Positions 55,676 to 64,000 of a stretch of 64,000 nucleotides of DNA are shown piece after piece. Origin of the DNA: Acidobacteriota bacterium. Its GTDB lineage: Bacteria; Acidobacteriota; Terriglobia; Terriglobales; Acidobacteriaceae. The stretch's first letter is position 1. Each line of letters opens with the position of its first letter. The notes below the pieces were generated by a model that was given only the letters and a program-made list of their open reading frames with translations, was not told where the DNA came from and ran no database searches. The stretch covers positions 124,001-188,000 of the forward strand of contig JAJXYY010000047.1 in assembly GCA_021780315.1 (NCBI GenBank). The letters are read 5' to 3'. The position numbers and the translations under genes were made by a program.

Positions 55676-56992
55676 CTACTCCCTACCCCCTCCCCCCTGT
55701 CTCACCACCTCTCCCCCCTTCATCACAAACTCAACCTTCCGCAGCACCCCAATATCCACCAGCGGATTCCCCGGCACCGCCACCACATCCGCATAGTACC
55801 CAGCCTTCAACTCCCCAATCTGCCCGCCCCACCCCAGCAACTTCGCGCCGTTCAACAGATCCGCCCGCAGCGCCTCCGCTGGCTTCATCCCGTACTCCAC
55901 CATCAACTCCATCTCCCGCGCCTGCGTCCCATGCGGAAACGGCCCTACATCGCTCCCCACCGCAAACGGAACCCCCGCCGCCATCTGCTTCTTGAACTCC
56001 GCCACATGCAGCGCCAGCAGCCCCCGCTCATACTCCGCCTTCACCGGAGTAGCCGCATGCGCCGCAAAGTACTCTGCAATCGCAAACGTCGGCACCGCAT
56101 AGATCTGTTTCTCCCGCATCGTACGCATCGTCGCCTCGCTCAACTGGTACGCATGATCGATCGAGGACACCCCCGCCGACACTGCATACCCCGCTCCCGG
56201 CTCTCCCGTGCAATGCACCGCCACCACCCGCCCCACCCGCGCCGTCTCAGCCACCGCCGTAGCCAACTCCGCCTCCGTGTACTGGTACGGCGCATGGAAC
56301 TCCCCGTCCACCAGCGTATCCTTCCCCGTCTCGTACACTTTGATAAAGTCCGCGCCCAGCTTCACCTGCTCCCGAATCACCCGCACCAGATCCGCCGCAC
56401 TGTCCGCATACGTCGCATTCGACAACACCCGCTGCTCCGGGTTGTACCCTATCGCATCTTCATGCCCACCCGTGATATCCACCGCATTGCCGCTCACCCG
56501 CATCCGCGGCCCCACAATCAACCCCGAATCGATCGCATTCCGCACCGCACTGTCCGCCGACTGCGCTCCCTCGGTCCCCATGTCCCGCTCCGCCGTAAAC
56601 CCCGCCATCAGGTCCCGCCGCGCCGCATCCGCCGCAATCAGCGTCCGCTCCGGAATACTCTCCTGCACCGTCTGCAAATCCTCCGCCCCCGGATGCAGAA
56701 ACAGATGCACATGCGCATCGATCAACCCCGGCATCAACGTCACATCTCCCAGGTCGATCACCCGCGCCCCGGCCGGTCGAGCACCCCCCGCACCCACCGA
56801 CACAATCCGCTCCCCCGCCACCACCACCTCACCCGGCGAGACCACCGTCCCCGCCGCCACATCCAGCATCCGCGCCGCACGCAGCACCAACACCTGCCTC
56901 GCCGCTCCAACACCCGCAGTCCCAACCGTCGCCTGCCCAAACCCGGACACCGCCGCCAAACCCGCCACCAGACCCACACAGAGAATTTTCAT
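55676..56992 (-). CDS. Exported amidohydrolase (imidazolonepropionase/prolidase-like)
   Basis: The 438-residue metallo-hydrolase has a signal peptide (MKILCVGLVAGLAAVSGFGQ). The urease-superfamily barrel follows, with the metal motif GLIDAHVHLFLHPG near residue 92, VAVHCTGEPG near 260, SIDHAYQLSE near 282 and the late Asp in AVGSDVGPFPHGTQ. This matches secreted amidohydrolases such as Xaa-Pro dipeptidases; substrate open. A GTG-like longer start at 57025 was rejected for the ATG that gives a signal peptide. The gene is bracketed by two 64-bp direct repeats. Confidence 0.88.
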   Translation of the reverse strand: MKILCVGLVAGLAAVSGFGQATVGTAGVGAARQVLVLRAARMLDVAAGTVVSPGEVVVAGERIVSVGAGGARPAGARVIDLGDVTLMPGLIDAHVHLFLHPGAEDLQTVQESIPERTLIAADAARRDLMAGFTAERDMGTEGAQSADSAVRNAIDSGLIVGPRMRVSGNAVDITGGHEDAIGYNPEQRVLSNATYADSAADLVRVIREQVKLGADFIKVYETGKDTLVDGEFHAPYQYTEAELATAVAETARVGRVVAVHCTGEPGAGYAVSAGVSSIDHAYQLSEATMRTMREKQIYAVPTFAIAEYFAAHAATPVKAEYERGLLALHVAEFKKQMAAGVPFAVGSDVGPFPHGTQAREMELMVEYGMKPAEALRADLLNGAKLLGWGGQIGELKAGYYADVVAVPGNPLVDIGVLRKVEFVMKGGEVVRQGGGGRE

Positions 56993-57027
56993 AGTCCCAG
57001 CAGCATACCGCACCGCGGCTTCCAAAA

Positions 57028-57091
57028 CCCGGGTGCCCCATCTTCACCGCAGTACCATCGCGGTTAAGGTGGGCATTCGCAAAGCGAACCG
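57028..57091. repeat. 64-bp palindromic direct repeat, right of the amidohydrolase gene
   Basis: This is the second copy of the element at 55555-55618, with loop AGTACCATC. The stem CATCTTCACCGC / GCGGTTAAGGTG pairs over most of its length with two mismatches. It lies 35 bp upstream of the amidohydrolase ATG. Confidence 0.92.
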
Positions 57092-57125
57092 ATCTCCTGT
57101 CCCCGCCGTACGGCTCCCCCAGCCC

Positions 57126-58946
57126 CTACCCAGCCTTCTCCGTCAACTCCGCCCACCGCGCATACAGCTTGTCCGCCGCCTCCTGCGCCGCATCCATCTC
57201 TGCCAGCGCCGCCGTCAGCTTCACCGCATCCACCGCCACCTCCGGCTCTTCGATCTTCTCCCGAGCAGCCTGCAAACGCTCCTCCGCCGCATCCACCGCA
57301 GCCTCGATCCCCGCATACTCCCGAGCCTCAAGGTACGACAGCTTCTTCTTCCCGCCCGCCGCCGGAACACTCGCAGCCGCACTCGCCGAAGTCACCGCCG
57401 TACCCGCCTGCCCTGGCACAATCGACTCCTCCACCTTCACCCCTCGCCACTGCTCCCACTGCCCATAGTCCGCAAACGTCTCCGCCCCACCCTTGCCATC
57501 CAGCCCCAGCACAATCGTCGACACCCGGTCCAACATGTAACGATCATGGGTCACTAATATCAGCGCACCCGTATACTCCAACAGACTCTCTTCCAGAATC
57601 TCCAGCGTCTCGATATCCAGATCGTTCGTCGGCTCATCCAGCAGCAGCAAATCCGCCGGCTCCAGCATCAGCTTCGCAATCAACACCCGCGCCCGCTCAC
57701 CGCCGCTCAGCCGCTCCACCGGCTGATTCAGCTGCTCGCTCGTAAACAGAAACTTCGTCGCATAACTCGCCACATGCACCACCCGCCCCTGGTACACCAC
57801 CGAGTCCGAATCCGGAGCCAGCGCCCGCCGCAGCGTCACGCCCTCCTCCAACTCCCGCGTCTGGCTGAAGTAAACCGTCTTCAGCGAACCCGCCTTCTTA
57901 ATCGTCCCCGACGTCGGCTCCAACTCTCCCGTCAACAGCCGCAGCAGCGTCGTCTTGCCGCTCCCATTCGGCCCCACCAGCCCCACGCGCATCCCGCTCG
58001 TCACCAGAAAATTCAACCCTTCCACAATCTTCCGGTCGCCCAGCACGCAACTCACATCTTCAAACTCCACCAGCCGTTTCGTCTGCCGGTCCGTCGCCGA
58101 AAAATCAATCCCCGCGCTCGAAGTCTGCACCCGCGCGTTGACCTCCTTCAACTGCCCAATCAAATCATTCGCATTGTCGATCCGCGCCTTGGCCTTCGTA
58201 CTCCGCGCCTTCGGCCCCCGCCGCAGCCAGTCCACCTCAATCTTCACGCGGTTCTTCAGCGCATCCTGCAACTTGCTCTGCGCCTCCATGTACGCCTGCT
58301 TACCCTCGATAAACTTCGAGTAAGTCCCCTGCACCCGCAGCAAACCATCCGCATACACACGGTTCAGCTCAACTATCGACGTCGTAACATTCTCAAGAAA
58401 ATAACGATCGTGACTGACCAGAACACAAGCGAAATCAGCCTCATTCAGCAACTCCTCCAGCCACGAAATCCCCGCCAGATCCAAATGGTTCGTCGGCTCA
58501 TCCAGCAGCAGCACATCCGGATGCGTCACCACCGCCTCCGCAATCGCCAGCCGCTTCCGCCAGCCACCGCTCAGCTTCGCCGCCTCCGCCGTCATATCCG
58601 GAAAGCCCGTCCGCCCGCTCGTCTCCCGCAGCCGGCCCTCATGCTCACCCTCGGCCACCTTGGCCGAAATCAGCGCCTGCTCCAGCACGTCCCGCACCGT
58701 CAAACCCGGCGCAAACGTCGACTCCTGCTTCACATACCCCACCCGCGCCCGCTTGCGAATCGCAACATCCCCCGCGTCCGCATCTTCCTCGCCCGCCAGC
58801 ACCTTCAGCAGCGTACTCTTCCCCGCCCCATTCGGCCCTATCAGCCCAATGCGGTCCCCATCGTTCACGGTAAAACTGATCTCACGAAACAAAGGCGTCG
58901 CGCCAAAAGCCTTGGTCAAACCCTGCGCATTTAAGATTGGTGGCAT
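57126..58946 (-). CDS. uup: ABC-F family ATPase, Uup-like
   Basis: ABC-F proteins act on ribosomes rather than on transport. The 606-residue protein has two ATPase domains with Walker A GPNGAGKSTLLK (near 36) and GPNGSGKTTLLR (near 344), signature motifs LSGGWRKRL and LSGGERARV, and Walker B DEPTNHLDL and DEPTNDLDI. There are no membrane helices. The linker between domains is charged (YSKFIEGKQAYMEAQSKLQ). A C-terminal coiled coil (about 535-605) follows a Lys-rich stretch, as in Uup, which binds DNA and ribosomes. Other ABC-F subtypes cannot be fully excluded. Confidence 0.85.
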   Translation of the reverse strand: MPPILNAQGLTKAFGATPLFREISFTVNDGDRIGLIGPNGAGKSTLLKVLAGEEDADAGDVAIRKRARVGYVKQESTFAPGLTVRDVLEQALISAKVAEGEHEGRLRETSGRTGFPDMTAEAAKLSGGWRKRLAIAEAVVTHPDVLLLDEPTNHLDLAGISWLEELLNEADFACVLVSHDRYFLENVTTSIVELNRVYADGLLRVQGTYSKFIEGKQAYMEAQSKLQDALKNRVKIEVDWLRRGPKARSTKAKARIDNANDLIGQLKEVNARVQTSSAGIDFSATDRQTKRLVEFEDVSCVLGDRKIVEGLNFLVTSGMRVGLVGPNGSGKTTLLRLLTGELEPTSGTIKKAGSLKTVYFSQTRELEEGVTLRRALAPDSDSVVYQGRVVHVASYATKFLFTSEQLNQPVERLSGGERARVLIAKLMLEPADLLLLDEPTNDLDIETLEILEESLLEYTGALILVTHDRYMLDRVSTIVLGLDGKGGAETFADYGQWEQWRGVKVEESIVPGQAGTAVTSASAAASVPAAGGKKKLSYLEAREYAGIEAAVDAAEERLQAAREKIEEPEVAVDAVKLTAALAEMDAAQEAADKLYARWAELTEKAG

Positions 58947-58993
58947 CTCTTCAGTCTACCGCGATTAGCCAAACCCCACCCAAAGTGCCACCC

Positions 58994-59302
58994 TCAATCC
59001 AAATCAAAATCCCGCAACGGCCTCTCCGTCAGCGGACTCTCCTTGGCCTTCTTCACCGCCTCCGCAAACTTCTTCGCCAGCACATCGTCCTTGTTCCTCT
59101 GCGCATCCACACTCTGCGCAAAAATCGAGTCCCGCCGCGCATCCGCCTCACGCAGAGCCCGCGCCGCCTCGCCAAAATCCTCAAACATCTTCTTCTTCGG
59201 AGCAGCCGTATGCGCAATCACCGCCCGCGTCACCGGATCAATCTTCAGCATCCCCCCACAATCCGGACACATCACCTCAAACGCTTCGTCACTCATCCCC
59301 AT
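58994..59302 (-). CDS. Small conserved-looking protein with one CxxC motif
   Basis: The 102-residue protein starts MGMSDEAFEVMCPDCGGMLKIDPVTRAVIAHTAAPKKK. A Cys-x2-Cys knuckle at about residues 12-15 is followed by an amphipathic, charged helix (FEDFGEAARALREADARRDSIFAQSVDAQRNKDDVLAKKFAEAVKKAK). It resembles small zinc-ribbon or two-cysteine proteins of unknown function in acidobacteria. GAGG lies seven bases before the first ATG (59302); the next ATG at 59296 is less well placed. It is upstream of the ABC-F gene by 47 bp. Confidence 0.75.
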   Translation of the reverse strand: MGMSDEAFEVMCPDCGGMLKIDPVTRAVIAHTAAPKKKMFEDFGEAARALREADARRDSIFAQSVDAQRNKDDVLAKKFAEAVKKAKESPLTERPLRDFDLD

Positions 59303-59353
59303 GGAAAAACCTCACCATTCATTCTAAGACTTCCGCGGCTCTCCGCTATCAGT

Positions 59354-60979
59354 TCACAGCTCCAAAGCCATATGTCCCGGGCAAATATTCTCCGCCGCCT
59401 CCACCATCCGCTCCACCAGCCCCTCGCCATACCGCGCCAGAAACCATACCCCGCCCAGCACCCGCTCCTGCGGATGCCCCCCCGGAAATAAATGCAGCGT
59501 CAACGCCTCTGCATGTTTTCGCAGGCTGGCCTCCTTCTGCACCTCAAACGTCGCCGCCATCCGCCGCAGCCGATTCATCTGGTACCGCATCTTGCTCCCC
59601 GAAACCTCCGCCGACCGCCCCAGGCTCGCATCCATCGCCGCCATATACTCCGTCAGCGCCGTCAACTCCGCGTCCATCGCCTTGCCCACCGCCGCCAGCT
59701 TGCGCTTTCCTTCGATCGGCATCGCCCGCGCACCCAGCCGCAGAGCCAGCGCCTCTGCTGACGTCATCGCATCCGGCAGACTCACCTCATGCCGACGCAT
59801 CACCGTCGCCATCGCCGGCTCCACCAGCGTCGCGCTCAGCCGCGGCAACACCGCCGTCACCCGCCCCAGCACCGCCTCATACACCACCGCGCTCTGCGCA
59901 AAATAAGCCACCTCCGCCGGCCCGCCAATATACGCAGCCGTCGGCAAAATCGTGTCCTGAAACACTGGCCGCAACAACGCATTCGGACTGATCCGTTCCG
60001 GCGCAGCCTCTAGAATTCCCAGCAAATCAGCCGTCGTATACGTCTTACCCGCCGCCTTCCACTCACCCTCCGCCAGCCGCCGCAGCGCCGCCCGTTCAGC
60101 CGTCTGCCCATCCAGCAGAAACAGCAAACTATGCCCCGCCGTCACCAGCACCTGCGCATGATACCCAGCCTCTACCAACTCCTGCGTCCGCACCAGCAGC
60201 GCCGCATCCAGTTCATCCGCATGTTCGATCGCATACCGCAGCGTTCCCGCCCCCAACGCGTGGAACTCCCGCCCCCCCGCATCCATCACAATCAACCCCT
60301 GCGCCGCAAACACCCGCGCCATCAAACGCGCAAACGCCCCACCCAGCGTCGGACTATATCCCGACCGCGCCGCATAACACTCCCGCAGCAACTCGCACAC
60401 CGGCGCATACCCCAGCAACTCCTCCGCCTGCGCCAATACCGCCTCTATCTCCGGCCCGATCGCCACGCCACCCACCGGCACCGCCGCATCCAACGTCAGC
60501 CCTGCCCGCAGCGTCTCGACACGCGTCTTCCCCAGCAGCGAAACCTGGTCCACCTCCGCCAGGTCATGATCCTCCGTCGCCAGCCAGAACACCGGCACAT
60601 GCTCCACCCCGGTTGCCACCGTTGCCTGCTTCGCCCGTGCCACAGCCGTCGCCGCCTTCAGCAACGTCAGCAGCGGCCCACCCAGCAGCCCCACCTGCTG
60701 TCCCGTGACCACCGCCCGCGCACCCGCCCGCAGCTTCGCAATATTCGCCATCGCCGCAGCACCCGCACCAAACTCCACACTCTGCCGCTCCAACGCATCC
60801 GCCAGCCGTCCCGCATCCACAGGCAACACCCCGGCATGCATCCAGCTCCCGCCAAACGGCTCCGCCCCATACCAACGCCGCACCGCAGCATCCGCCGCAC
60901 TCTCGCCCATAGCCAGATAGTCGCGATAAAGCTGCGACACATGCGGCAGCACCGTAATCGGGTAACACTCCACGTTCAT
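59354..60979 (-). CDS. bshC: Bacillithiol biosynthesis cysteine-adding enzyme BshC
   Basis: BshC adds cysteine to glucosaminyl-malate in the last step of bacillithiol synthesis. The 541-residue protein starts MNVECYPITVLPHVSQLYRDYL and has the nucleotide-fold motif VVTGQQVGLLGGPLLTLLKAATAVARAK near residue 90 and FWLATEDHDLAEVDQV near residue 130. It ends with a predicted coiled coil and HPQERVLGGVWFLARYGEGLVERM. The ATG at 60979 with AAGGG before it is the family start; a 27-codon extension is less likely. No bshA or bshB lies in the window, so they must be elsewhere if the pathway is complete. Confidence 0.93.
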   Translation of the reverse strand: MNVECYPITVLPHVSQLYRDYLAMGESAADAAVRRWYGAEPFGGSWMHAGVLPVDAGRLADALERQSVEFGAGAAAMANIAKLRAGARAVVTGQQVGLLGGPLLTLLKAATAVARAKQATVATGVEHVPVFWLATEDHDLAEVDQVSLLGKTRVETLRAGLTLDAAVPVGGVAIGPEIEAVLAQAEELLGYAPVCELLRECYAARSGYSPTLGGAFARLMARVFAAQGLIVMDAGGREFHALGAGTLRYAIEHADELDAALLVRTQELVEAGYHAQVLVTAGHSLLFLLDGQTAERAALRRLAEGEWKAAGKTYTTADLLGILEAAPERISPNALLRPVFQDTILPTAAYIGGPAEVAYFAQSAVVYEAVLGRVTAVLPRLSATLVEPAMATVMRRHEVSLPDAMTSAEALALRLGARAMPIEGKRKLAAVGKAMDAELTALTEYMAAMDASLGRSAEVSGSKMRYQMNRLRRMAATFEVQKEASLRKHAEALTLHLFPGGHPQERVLGGVWFLARYGEGLVERMVEAAENICPGHMALEL

Positions 60980-61139
60980 CGATAACCCTTCAAAATAGCT
61001 GCATCCCCGCCAGCCCAGACCAATCCCCACACGCATCCTCTGCGCCAGCAGATCGTCCAAACCAACTCCTTTACTCTACCGATACATCCCATAGGATGCC
61101 CACCGCATCACCTGCGATGCAGGATGATACCGTAGCGAT

Positions 61140-61817
61140 ATGGCCGCTCCCACCAACAAATCCGCCCCCTCCAAGCCCAAAACAAAAGCCCCCACCAAAG
61201 CTCGCGCCGCAACCAAACCCGCAACCAAAGCCCCCGCAAAAAGGCCCTCCTCCACCAAAGCCCAACTCCTCTCCTCCAAACTCGCCTACCAGGGCAAGGT
61301 CTTTTCCGTCTTCACCGACGAGGTTATCGAGCCCAACGGCCACCGCAACACCCGCGACATCATCCGCCACAACGGCTCCGTCGTCATCCTCGCCGTAGAC
61401 GAATCCCCCGAGACCGGCAATCCCTCCGACCCCATCATCATCCTCGAACGTCAGTACCGCCACGCCGCCGGACAATACCTCATCGAACTCCCCGCCGGAC
61501 GTGTCGAACCCGGCGAAGCCACCCTCGCCGCCGCCCGCCGCGAGATGATCGAAGAGACCGGATACCGCGCCAAAAAATGGACCCTCCTCACCAAATACTT
61601 CGCCAGCCCCGGCTTCCTCGGCGAATGGATGCAGATCTACCTCGCCCGCGACATCCGTATCGGAGCAGCACAGCCAGAGGATGACGAACAGATCGATATC
61701 ATCCGCCTGCCCCTCTCCAAAGTCCTTGCCCTCATCGCCGCAAACAAGATCCACGACGGCAAAACCATCATCGGCATCTCCCTCTACGACGCAGCCCGCC
61801 GCGCAGGACGCCTCTAA
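61140..61817 (+). CDS. NUDIX hydrolase (ADP-ribose pyrophosphatase type) with basic N-terminal tail
   Basis: The 225-residue protein carries a NUDIX domain with the full box GRVEPGEATLAAARREMIEETGY near residue 120 and the preceding RQYRHAAGQYLIELPAG, characteristic of ADP-ribose pyrophosphatases. The first about 45 residues are rich in Lys, Ala, Pro and Thr (SKPKTKAPTKARAATKPATK), resembling histone H1-like tails, and are absent from typical family members. A substrate other than ADP-ribose is possible. No ribosome site is clear before the ATG. It is divergent from bshC. Confidence 0.9.
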   Translation: MAAPTNKSAPSKPKTKAPTKARAATKPATKAPAKRPSSTKAQLLSSKLAYQGKVFSVFTDEVIEPNGHRNTRDIIRHNGSVVILAVDESPETGNPSDPIIILERQYRHAAGQYLIELPAGRVEPGEATLAAARREMIEETGYRAKKWTLLTKYFASPGFLGEWMQIYLARDIRIGAAQPEDDEQIDIIRLPLSKVLALIAANKIHDGKTIIGISLYDAARRAGRL

Positions 61818-61849
61818 CCCCAACCGGACGCCCCCAGAAAACCAGCCGC

Positions 61850-61873
61850 GGGCTGTAGCCGCAACTACAGCCC
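61850..61873. terminator. Hairpin after the NUDIX gene
   Basis: A perfect nine-base-pair stem (GGGCTGTAG with CTACAGCCC) has a six-base loop CCGCAA, 33 bp after the stop. The weak T content after it makes termination uncertain; it also resembles the hairpin at 13312. Confidence 0.6.
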
Positions 61874-62009
61874 TGTCAACACATTCAACTCTTTTCCTCC
61901 ACTCCCGCTCTGCTCAGGCAACCCCAACCCCCACCCCTCCTCTCACACTTACTACGAATCCATGTCACCACCATGACCTGGAGTAAGCCAGCAGGAGGAA
62001 AAAGGAAAC

Positions 62010-62228
62010 ATGTCCCAGTACAAAGGCACAGTCAAGTGGTTCAACAACGCAAAAGGCTACGGCTTCTTAGGCCGAGAGGACGGTGCGGATGTCTTCGTCC
62101 ACTACTCCTCCATCCAGTTGGAAGGCTACAAAAGCCTCAAAGAAGGTGACGAGGTAGAATTCGACGTCATCCAGGGCACCAAAGGCCCCCAGGCCGATCA
62201 GGTCGCCCGCATCAAAGAAGCGCTATAA
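62010..62228 (+). CDS. Cold-shock-domain protein
   Basis: The 72-residue protein is one cold-shock OB fold with both RNA-binding motifs, [16 protein letters not shown] (RNP1-like) and [30 protein letters not shown] (RNP2). It ends [11 protein letters not shown]. Such proteins bind single-stranded RNA and act as RNA chaperones; not all are cold-induced. AGGAGGAAAAAGGAAAC before the ATG gives two possible ribosome sites. A 190-bp leader precedes it, and it is read alone. Confidence 0.95.
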   Translation: MSQYKGTVKWFNNAKGYGFLGREDGADVFVHYSSIQLEGYKSLKEGDEVEFDVIQGTKGPQADQVARIKEAL

Positions 62229-62338
62229 CCCGGCGCAGCACCTTCGCTCAATCCCCACACGTGCATCGCAGCCCCGCACGTTGCATACTGAGTCAGTAGT
62301 CGATGCTTCCACCTCGACTGCTGGCTCTTCTCTCTTTT

Positions 62339-64000
62339 ATGGACAACCTCACCATCGCCCGACTCCTCGAAGAAACCGCCTCGCTCCTCGAGATCGATGC
62401 CGCTGACCCCTTCCGCATCCGCTCCTACCACCGCGCCGCCGAAGCCATCCAGCAGCAAACCACCCAACTCGAAACCCTCGTCCACGACCCAAAGGCCCTC
62501 CTCGCTATCCCCGGCATCGGCAAAGGCATGGCTACCAACGTCGTCGATCTCGTCACCACCGGCACCATGCCCATCCGGGCCGAACTCCTCGCAAAATACT
62601 CCCCCACCCTCCTCGAACTCCTCAACCTCCCCGGAATGGGCCCCAAAACCGTAGCCCTAGTCTGGTCCGCCCTCGGTGTCACCGACATCGACTCCCTCGA
62701 AGCCGCCGCCAAAGTCGGCCACCTCGACGACCTCCCCCGACTCGGTAAAAAATTCACCGACAAACTCCTCAAAGGTATCCAGGACTACCGCAGCAACTCC
62801 TCCCGCTTCCGCATCGACCTCGCCGCCGAATACGCCGCCAAAATCTCCGCCCTCATCCACGCATTCCCCGGCATCGATCAGGTCACCCCCGCCGGCTCCC
62901 TCCGCCGTGGCCGCGACACCGTCGGCGACCTCGACCTCCTCGTCACCGGCCCCGCCTGCGAACCCGCCATCGTCGCCGCCGCCGTCGAGCACGTCGCCAC
63001 CCTTCCCCTTATCCACAAACTCCTCGCCAAAGGCCAGAACAAAGTCGCCTTTACCCTCGAAAACAACCTCCAGGTCGACGTCCGCCTCCTCCCCCGCGCC
63101 AGCTACGGTGCCGCGCTTCAGTACTTCACCGGCTCCAAAATGCACAGCGTAGCCCTTCGCCAGCGCGCCCTCAAGCAAGGCCTCACCCTCAGCGAATACG
63201 CCCTCGCCCGCCTCGACGACAACTCCATCGTCGCCGCCAAATCCGAGGAGGATATCTACAACGCCCTCGGCCTCGACTACATCCCCCCCGAACTCCGCGA
63301 AAACTCCGGCGAGATCGAAGCCGCAGAATCTCACTCACTCCCCCACCTCATCACCCTCAAAGACATCCGCGGCGACCTCCACATGCACACCGACGCCACC
63401 GACGGACGCGACACCATCCGCCAGATGGCCCAGGCCGCCCTCGACCGCGGCCTCCACTACATCGCCATCACCGACCACTCCAAAGCCCTTGCCATGACCA
63501 ACGGCCTCGACGACCGCCGCGCCCTCGCCCACATCCAGCGCATCCGCGAAGTCGACGCCGAGTTCCAGCAGCAGCACGACGGCAAATTCCGCATCCTCCC
63601 CGGCATCGAAGTCGACATCCTCGCCGACGGCTCCCTCGACCTCGACGACTCCACCCTCGCCCAGATGGACATCGTCATCGCCAGCGTCCACTCCCACTTC
63701 AACCAGCCCCTGCAGGAGATGACCGACCGCGTCCTCCGCGCCATAGAGAACCCCCACGTCCGCATCCTCGGCCACCCCACCGGACGCCTCGTCCTCAAAC
63801 GCGAGCCCTTCGCCATCAACCTCGACACCGTCCTCCGCCGCGCCGCCCAGCTAGGCGTAGCCGTCGAGCACAACGCCCACCCCGCCCGCGCCGACCTCAA
63901 CGACCTCAACCTCCGCCTCGCCAAACAACTCGGCTGCAAGATCGTCGTCAACACCGACGCCCACTCCACCGAAGACCTCGACATAATGCGCTTCGGCATC
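62339..64000 (+). CDS. polX: DNA polymerase X family protein with PHP domain (C-terminus cut by the window)
   Basis: Bacterial PolX fills DNA gaps during repair, and its PHP domain can add 3'-5' exonuclease activity. The 554 codons present include helix-hairpin-helix motifs (ALLAIPGIGKGMATNVVDL near 58; LLNLPGMGPKTVALVWSALGV near 98), the polymerase metal residues Asp197 and Asp199 in GDLDLLV and Asp247 in LQVDVRLL. The PHP site starts DLHMHTD at residue 346 (His348, His350), followed by HYIAITDHSK and ILGHPTGRLVLKREP. About 20-30 residues are probably missing at the right edge. Confidence 0.94.
   Translation, partial: MDNLTIARLLEETASLLEIDAADPFRIRSYHRAAEAIQQQTTQLETLVHDPKALLAIPGIGKGMATNVVDLVTTGTMPIRAELLAKYSPTLLELLNLPGMGPKTVALVWSALGVTDIDSLEAAAKVGHLDDLPRLGKKFTDKLLKGIQDYRSNSSRFRIDLAAEYAAKISALIHAFPGIDQVTPAGSLRRGRDTVGDLDLLVTGPACEPAIVAAAVEHVATLPLIHKLLAKGQNKVAFTLENNLQVDVRLLPRASYGAALQYFTGSKMHSVALRQRALKQGLTLSEYALARLDDNSIVAAKSEEDIYNALGLDYIPPELRENSGEIEAAESHSLPHLITLKDIRGDLHMHTDATDGRDTIRQMAQAALDRGLHYIAITDHSKALAMTNGLDDRRALAHIQRIREVDAEFQQQHDGKFRILPGIEVDILADGSLDLDDSTLAQMDIVIASVHSHFNQPLQEMTDRVLRAIENPHVRILGHPTGRLVLKREPFAINLDTVLRRAAQLGVAVEHNAHPARADLNDLNLRLAKQLGCKIVVNTDAHSTEDLDIMRFGI

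Noticed and set aside
56208..57557. Plus-strand frame (449 codons) spanning the amidohydrolase and ABC-F genes
   Set aside because: It crosses two real minus-strand genes and a repeat; the protein is Ser/Arg/Pro-rich without any domain.

Overview
The window is chromosomal DNA of a GC-rich, didermic bacterium, most likely an acidobacterium of the Terriglobia (Granulicella/Terriglobus/Edaphobacter type). This placement is an inference. It rests on gene content (bacillithiol gene bshC, TonB-type transducers, a DUF2127 membrane protein, meso-DAP-type MurE, small beta-barrel outer membrane proteins, LolA-like secreted proteins), on strong GC-ending codon use, and on intergenic palindromic repeats of a kind I associate with that group. 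No rRNA, tRNA, CRISPR array, prophage or insertion sequence was seen. The window is almost entirely housekeeping genes plus small genes of unknown function.

Region 1 (1-10868, minus strand) is a dcw cell-wall and division cluster read right to left: mraZ, rsmH, ftsL-like, ftsI (PBP with a PASTA domain), murE, murF, mraY, murD and the start of ftsW, which runs off the left edge. Three direct repeats with a 10-bp period lie upstream of mraZ and may be its own operator.

Region 2 (11193-25336) is mixed metabolism and signalling: a DUF2127 membrane protein, a secreted fasciclin-domain protein, a SRPBCC protein, dxs, a dicarboxylate/amino-acid:cation symporter, a GAF/triple-PAS histidine kinase, acs, an oxalate/formate-type MFS carrier, a 60-residue membrane peptide, a DUF421 protein and galE.

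Region 3 (25726-31542) is the envelope: a TonB protein with a Pro-rich linker and recurring VNLG-like motifs, a secreted LolA-like plus M48-like protein whose zinc motif is degraded, three small beta-barrel proteins and a Spy/CpxP-like protein.

Region 4 (31665-45284) is a branched-chain amino acid cluster. A LysR regulator diverges from leuA across a three-half-site operator. Then follow leuB, leuC, leuD, ilvD, ilvB, ilvN and ilvC, with four unexplained small genes between them: a secreted protein, a GyrI-like effector-binding protein, a two-helix membrane protein, and a secreted protein whose first codons copy the start of ilvN. LeuA lacks the usual leucine-sensing C-terminal domain. Palindromic repeats crowd the gaps, and one 40-bp element sits twice on each side of ilvD.

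Region 5 (45417-64000) holds an MFS exporter, two secreted proteins, a cNMP-fold histidine kinase, an overlapping amidase-GerMN-murI operon, an EVE-domain protein, a diguanylate cyclase, fabI, a DinB protein, an exported amidohydrolase bracketed by 64-bp direct repeats, an ABC-F ATPase, bshC, a NUDIX hydrolase with a basic tail, a cold-shock protein and a PolX/PHP DNA polymerase cut by the right edge.

The most interesting non-coding signal is a hairpin family (after ilvC, and on both sides of the amidohydrolase gene) with a conserved nine-base loop and stems whose paired bases change together.
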